64,000 bases of DNA from NCBI GenBank assembly GCA_903772945.1, contig CAICTM010000089.1, positions 62,001 through 126,000 of the forward strand, given 5' to 3'. How positions within the stretch are numbered: the first letter of the stretch is position 1; each line of letters begins with the position of its first letter. The notes under the pieces are model-generated. The model saw only the letters and a program-made list of their open reading frames with translations. It was not told the origin of the DNA and ran no database searches. Source of the stretch: Seminavis robusta (Eukaryota > Bacillariophyta > Bacillariophyceae > Naviculales > Naviculaceae). This document shows positions 60,113-64,000 of this stretch, in pieces. The position numbers and the translations under genes were made by a program.

Positions 60113-61280
60113 GTGAGTTGCCTGTTGATTGCCTCATTTGCTGTTTCCTCTTCCATTATAGGCCCTCCACTTGGAGATGATTGCTGGTGGTCATCAAAAG
60201 AAGGTAAGTCCAATCTTGTTGGCGTTGATGTTTTGCATGCATTGTCCATTGCCGATTACAGTTGCACATAACCCATTGTCTCTTCCTTCGTAGGTCTCCT
60301 GATACAACAACAACAACAAACCAAGTCCTGGCCAGGCACCAAGGTAAGTTCAAAACACGTGTCGTGCATTGCCATTGTCCACCTCATTTGCTTTTTGCTT
60401 CATCTCTTCCATCGACATTGCAGGTGAGTTGCAACACAAAGGCCGGCCCCCTCCTTCGTCATGGGGGACAACAGACAAAACAGGTACGTCATCACTTTTG
60501 CTGTGTCATTTCCTTTCAACATTCATTCTAATATTTGATTTGCACTAACATTTCTCATTGCCTTTTTGCGAGCGTCAACAAAAAGGCCGGCCCCCTCCTT
60601 TGCAATGGGGGACAACAGACAAAACAGGTACGTCATCACTTTTGCTGTGTCATTTCCTTTCAACACTCATTCTTCTATTTGATTTGCACTAACCTTTCTC
60701 ATTGCCTTGCTGCGAGTGTCAACACAAAGGCCGGCCCCCTCCTTCGTCATGGGGGACAAAAGACAAAACAGGTACGTCACTTTTGCTGGGCCAATTCCTT
60801 TGAACGTTCATGCTCCTATTTGATCTGCACTAACATTTTTCTCATTGCCTCGATATTGCAGGCCCTGCTTGGGGGAACACGGTAAGCTCAAATTGTGTGT
60901 TTGCATTTGCAATGTCTGCCTTGGTCGTCTTCTGTACTCATTCCTCTCTTTTATCTACATTGCAGGTTGGTGTCAACACTGCAAGGCCCGCCCCCTCCTT
61001 GATTGGGGGACAAAAGACAAAACAGGTACGTCACTTTTGTTGCGCCATTAGCATTCGTTCTTCGATTCAACGATTCAACAATTCTCACCAACTTAGATCC
61101 ATACGACAACAGAGAGCCAGCACCTGGCGGGGTGCAGGGCTGATGGCGACAAGAGCACTGGCGAGTGCACGACGAAACCACTGGTGGCTGCCATGCGAAA
61201 GTACCGGCGGCTTCATCATTTCATGCCGACTTGATGCCCTAGAAGCGAGGGTGTTTACACGACAAAAGCCCAAATAAATA
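60113..61280 (+). other. array of tiny exon-like units with donor and acceptor sites (possible spliced 3' UTR)
   Basis: Eight candidate introns with GT...AG and strong donor contexts: 60113-60161, 60204-60293, 60344-60423, 60484-60572, 60628-60716, 60772-60861, 60882-60965, 61026-61096. The exons between them are 20-60 nt. Four of them share aaggccggccccctcc or a variant, a gggggacaa motif and the end agacaaaacag|GTACGT. The donors at 60484, 60628 and 60772 are exactly 144 bp apart, so exon and intron were duplicated together. The repeated exons of 55 nt are not multiples of three, so a conserved coding frame through the spliced units is unlikely. The last exon (61097 on) carries a 28-bp block shared with 39633-39660, and aataaata near 61274 could be a poly(A) signal. 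Best reading: spliced 3' UTR of the gene at 58494, or a non-coding transcript. Confidence 0.6.
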
Positions 61281-61534
61281 GATAATCGTAGATTGGTGTG
61301 TCGAGAGCTGCCCAGCAAATTACGGAGACAAGCTCGATGTCCCGTGGCATTGCGTTGGTGTGCACTAGTGATACCGAGGACACTCATTGCACGGGCGAGT
61401 AAGAATAGAATATAATCCCACCGGCTGCCAAACAAAGGCACTGATGCTGAATACATGGGCAGATACCGGTAGTTCGAACGGCCGACTCCATGTCGTGCTC
61501 CACATCGTGGCTAGCTAGCTAGCTAGCTAGCTAT

Positions 61535-62629
61535 CTATTCTTCCGTGGAAGAATCCAGAAACGGCGTTTGATCCTCCAAAACGGCAAGGATCTTGGGAGG
61601 GATCGTCCCTCGCTGTTGCAGTTGTCGTTGCAGCTCGTCTTGGACGGATTCTTGTGCAATGTTCCAGTATGGTTCGGGAATCAAGGCGACCATTTCTTTG
61701 GTAAAGGACGACACCAAGGTCTGCTCCACCGGCGTGTACTTCAAAGTGTCATGGCGTGACAAGACCTGCGCTTGGGTCATGTCAATAAATAGGACCTTGG
61801 TGTCGGACAGGAGCGGCTGAACATCAATCGTAATGACATTGGCAAGCAACATTTGCACCAACGTGCGGGCCACTTGATCCACGGCGACTCGCCGAGCCGT
61901 TTCGGTTGGGAGTTCCTCAATGCTCGCCACGGCATTTCGCATGTAGGGATGCACCAAAATCATCGTTCGATCATGATTCCGTGGATACTCAAATTGCCCC
62001 AGACAACGCTCGGTAGACGAAACGCGCTCCTGTTCCAGCAATTGTAATATCTGACATTCGTGTTGTACCGCCTGGGTGGTTGTCTCCCAACTGATCTTGA
62101 CCAATAGGTCCTTGGCGGGAGGTGGTAATACGATCGACGACTGACTTTTGGAGACACCAACGGTGGCATCGTCAAAGGCAAAGACGGCACCACCAGAGCC
62201 AGCTCCCACCAATTGTGGATTGGCCAGTTGCACAACAACCGTGGCTTCCTTGGACGATGACGATGATTGGAGTTTGAGAGTTGTTCTTTCTTCCAATTGG
62301 ACATTGCCGTTCAACAAGTCAAAATCATACGTTGCGAGCGCGCTATTCGCTGTGGCCAAGCAAATGACAATGGGAAGGAGGACCCACTGCGTTATTAGTC
62401 GACTCTGCGTGCATCTCAGGGAGCCATTGGATTTCTTGAACAAAAGCAAGGAATAAGGGTATAACCTCCGTGGATCGTTGCGAGCACTGGGGGTCAGCGA
62501 GGTTGCTGGAGCGACATGGCTTCTTGACGTCTGCAGATGGCGATGAGCTGGTTTGAGAAACCCATCAGCAGATAATGCAGCCAGTAACAACAACATCCAA
62601 GTATATCGCATGTTGAGCTGATTGGTCAT
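61535..62629 (-). CDS. plastid-type atypical kinase-like protein
   Basis: 364 aa, ATG at 62629. Residues 1-24 form a signal peptide (YTWMLLLLAALSADG), followed by FLKPAHRHLQ; Phe right after the cleavage site fits the diatom plastid presequence motif. A basic transit-like part follows, then a second hydrophobic stretch (QWVLLPIVICLATANSALA|TYD, about 81-100) that could route it to the thylakoid or act as an anchor. The folded part looks kinase-like: glycine loop VGAGSGGAVFAF, DLLVKISW with the putative ATP-binding Lys, VQHECQILQLL with a helix-C Glu, and a hinge-like MILVHPYM. The usual HRD motif appears to be replaced by a VITIDVQPLL segment, and LFIDMTQAQ takes the DFG place. I assign a protein-kinase-like or atypical kinase fold only tentatively; catalytic activity is doubtful. 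Confidence 0.6.
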   Translation of the reverse strand: MTNQLNMRYTWMLLLLAALSADGFLKPAHRHLQTSRSHVAPATSLTPSARNDPRRLYPYSLLLFKKSNGSLRCTQSRLITQWVLLPIVICLATANSALATYDFDLLNGNVQLEERTTLKLQSSSSSKEATVVVQLANPQLVGAGSGGAVFAFDDATVGVSKSQSSIVLPPPAKDLLVKISWETTTQAVQHECQILQLLEQERVSSTERCLGQFEYPRNHDRTMILVHPYMRNAVASIEELPTETARRVAVDQVARTLVQMLLANVITIDVQPLLSDTKVLFIDMTQAQVLSRHDTLKYTPVEQTLVSSFTKEMVALIPEPYWNIAQESVQDELQRQLQQRGTIPPKILAVLEDQTPFLDSSTEE

Positions 62630-62841
62630 GTTGTCATGCTTCTGATGTTACTGGGAAGCTTTGTGCAAGTTTAAAAGTAGTGCAATCCGCAGCATCCGTC
62701 TGGCACCGGTACAGACTGGATCCGATCTATTGACGAAAACGCAAATCGGCTCCCGGTACGACATGCGAAAACGAAAGTTCCGATAAAAGACTTAAGGGAC
62801 GTACTGACCTCAACCTTAAACCTCAACTGACATCACTCGGT

Positions 62842-63347
62842 TGTCAGAAAGGTATTTTCGTATGACGGACAGACGACTCGGGATCCACAATCACGGTTCG
62901 TGATTGGGGATGTGTGACTCAAATCAGATGGTTATCCGATCATCATCAGATGGCAAGGTGCACGAGGAACGAGGACAATGGTCGTCTAGATGATGCAACT
63001 ACAAAGGCTAGGAAGTAGGTCGAAGAGATGAATGCAAGGAGCGACGGGATGGAGCAAAATGAATGGACGGATGAAGGTCCATAGGTTTAGTAAAGTGGGA
63101 AAGCCCTCCAGGGCCAACCATGCACTTCAGGAAGATAGATCGACGAGATCTATCTGTAGATGAAACTGCGAGAAGCAGAGATCGAAAGATCCTGGTATAT
63201 GTATGCATATCGGAGCTCAGTTGTAGAGCTCACAATCGAACGAGAGAGAAGAGAAAACGAACGAATAGCCAGTCTACTAGACAGTAGAGCTGGAAGGATA
63301 TTGATTAAATTAGAGAAATTGTGCGTTCAAGTTCACACCTTTCAACA
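62842..63347 (+). repeat. left LTR of the second copia copy
   Basis: 506 bp, same ends and internal hairpins as the LTRs at 24763 and 31800. It differs from them chiefly by 1-nt deletions. Confidence 0.93.
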
Positions 63348-63432
63348 CGTTTTAAAACGATAGCTATCAGGAAAGAGTGAGCTGGATCCAGGTTGTCAAA
63401 CAGAAAAGAGAAGAATTGAGAATGAAGTAAAG

Positions 63433-64000
63433 ATGTCTACGGAGGTAGAGTATCATCGTCGAGCAAGTATCCATCTTCGATGGGAAAGATGAGAAGTTCA
63501 GGTTCTACAAGGTCAAGATGATGGCCCATTTATCGAAGTATGGGTACGTAGAACTGATGAAAGACTACGGAGATCAAACCGGACAACTGGGAAAACCCTA
63601 CAAGGTACGGGCAAGTTGTCGGACGACGAAGTAGAAAAGGATCGAAAGTCTGCAGAAGAAGAACAGCAAGGTGCTGGAATACTGCTGGATTCATCAATGT
63701 GGAGACCATCGAAGGGCAAGTCGCCTTCGACCTACTGGCCTCACACCAAACGACTGACATGCTGCTGGGAAATTAAGGGCATGTGGGAGTCCATGCTGAC
63801 CTCTACGATGCTGAAGACAGTGGTGAAGTAGCAGCTCGACGAACGAATACTACGCGATAAAGAGGACATCAAGGAAAACCCAAAAGAAGTTCGAGATTGG
63901 ACTCGACGGAAACGCAAGAAGCTAGCGAAGGAAGGGTTCAAGAATATCGGACGAAGAGTACATCAAGGACCTCTCGAGAAGATGCGAAGAAGGAAGGAGA
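63433..64000 (+). pseudogene. gag: partial, frame-broken copia gag of the second copy
   Basis: Begins with ATG-TCT-ACG-GAG-GTA at about 63432 like the first copy, breaks at gtagagtatc, and continues in pieces (for example KYGYVELMKDYGDQTGQLGK, which is intact here and broken in the first copy near 25478). It reaches only the middle of gag before the window ends. Confidence 0.8.

Larger units (their letters stand above)
62842..64000 (+). mobile_element. second copia copy, cut by the window end
   Basis: Left LTR 62842-63347 (TGTCAG...TTCAACA) is followed by the same leader and the same gag start as the element at 24763. The window ends in gag. Compared with the first copy, many single bases are missing, mostly in homopolymers (for example acacctttcaac for acaccttttcaac). 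The left flank ends cggt, as at the first copy. Confidence 0.92.

Noticed and set aside
60262-60885. Protein-coding gene made of the 144-bp repeats (NTKAGPLL-type unit)
   Set aside because: The frame stays open because 144 is divisible by three, but it crosses strong splice donors in each unit, and spliced exons of 55 nt would not keep one frame.
1-64000. tRNA or rRNA genes
   Set aside because: Scanning for the B-box pattern GGTTCRANTCC on both strands gave no cloverleaf candidate, and no rRNA-like conserved stretch was seen. A covariance-model search would be more sensitive.
1-64000. CRISPR array or bacterial operon
   Set aside because: No regularly spaced direct repeats with unique spacers, and the gene structure is eukaryotic throughout.

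Overview
The window looks like nuclear DNA of a diatom, most likely a raphid pennate; species-level assignment is only a guess. The evidence is eukaryotic genes with short GT-AG introns (about 50-170 bp), presequences with a diatom-type signal/F cleavage context (61535-62629), Sel1/U-box and EF-hand kinase families typical of stramenopile algae, and Ty1/copia elements. Gene density is moderate. Spacers of 0.3-3 kb are rich in short palindromes such as TACCGGTA, ACATGTAC and CTAGCTAG.

Layout. 1-3.0 kb has no supportable gene. 3.0-12.1 kb holds three plus-strand genes with Arg/Ser-rich repeated tails; the first two are tandem ArfGAP-like paralogues that both lack the catalytic arginine. 13.1-17.6 kb is a probable DNA transposon: a large intron-containing DDE transposase on the minus strand facing a 198-aa unknown ORF. 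18.7-24.6 kb has an orphan three-exon gene, a Rab escort protein and a SAP/U-box/Sel1 protein. 24.8-32.3 kb is a complete but frame-broken Ty1/copia element with two nearly identical LTRs. 32.9-50.6 kb has a PH/EDR2-C protein, an orphan basic protein, a flavin monooxygenase fused to a DUF6314-like domain, an ER thioredoxin/PDI-like protein, a GT47 exostosin-like glycosyltransferase, a small secreted protein and a GPI-type Thr-rich secreted protein. 51.8-57.4 kb is a tail-to-tail pair of EF-hand kinases, one of which has lost the catalytic Asp. 58.5-61.3 kb has an orphan repeat protein followed by a striking array of tiny exon-like units with a 144-bp period. 61.5-62.6 kb is a plastid-type atypical kinase-like protein, and a second copy of the same copia element starts at 62842 and runs off the window.

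Functional threads. Several genes belong to membrane traffic and the secretory route (ArfGAP-like proteins, Rab escort protein, PH/EDR2-C protein, GT47, ER PDI-like protein), but nothing indicates that they form a cluster; normal eukaryotic gene mixing explains it. The clearest unusual features are the pseudo-ArfGAP pair, the kinase/pseudokinase pair, the FMO-DUF6314 fusion, the tandem mini-exon array, and a copia element whose gag-pol carries about 1.7 kb of unexplained sequence between the zinc knuckles and the protease.

Introns and start codons were chosen by eye from splice consensus, phase agreement and family alignment. None was tested with transcript data.
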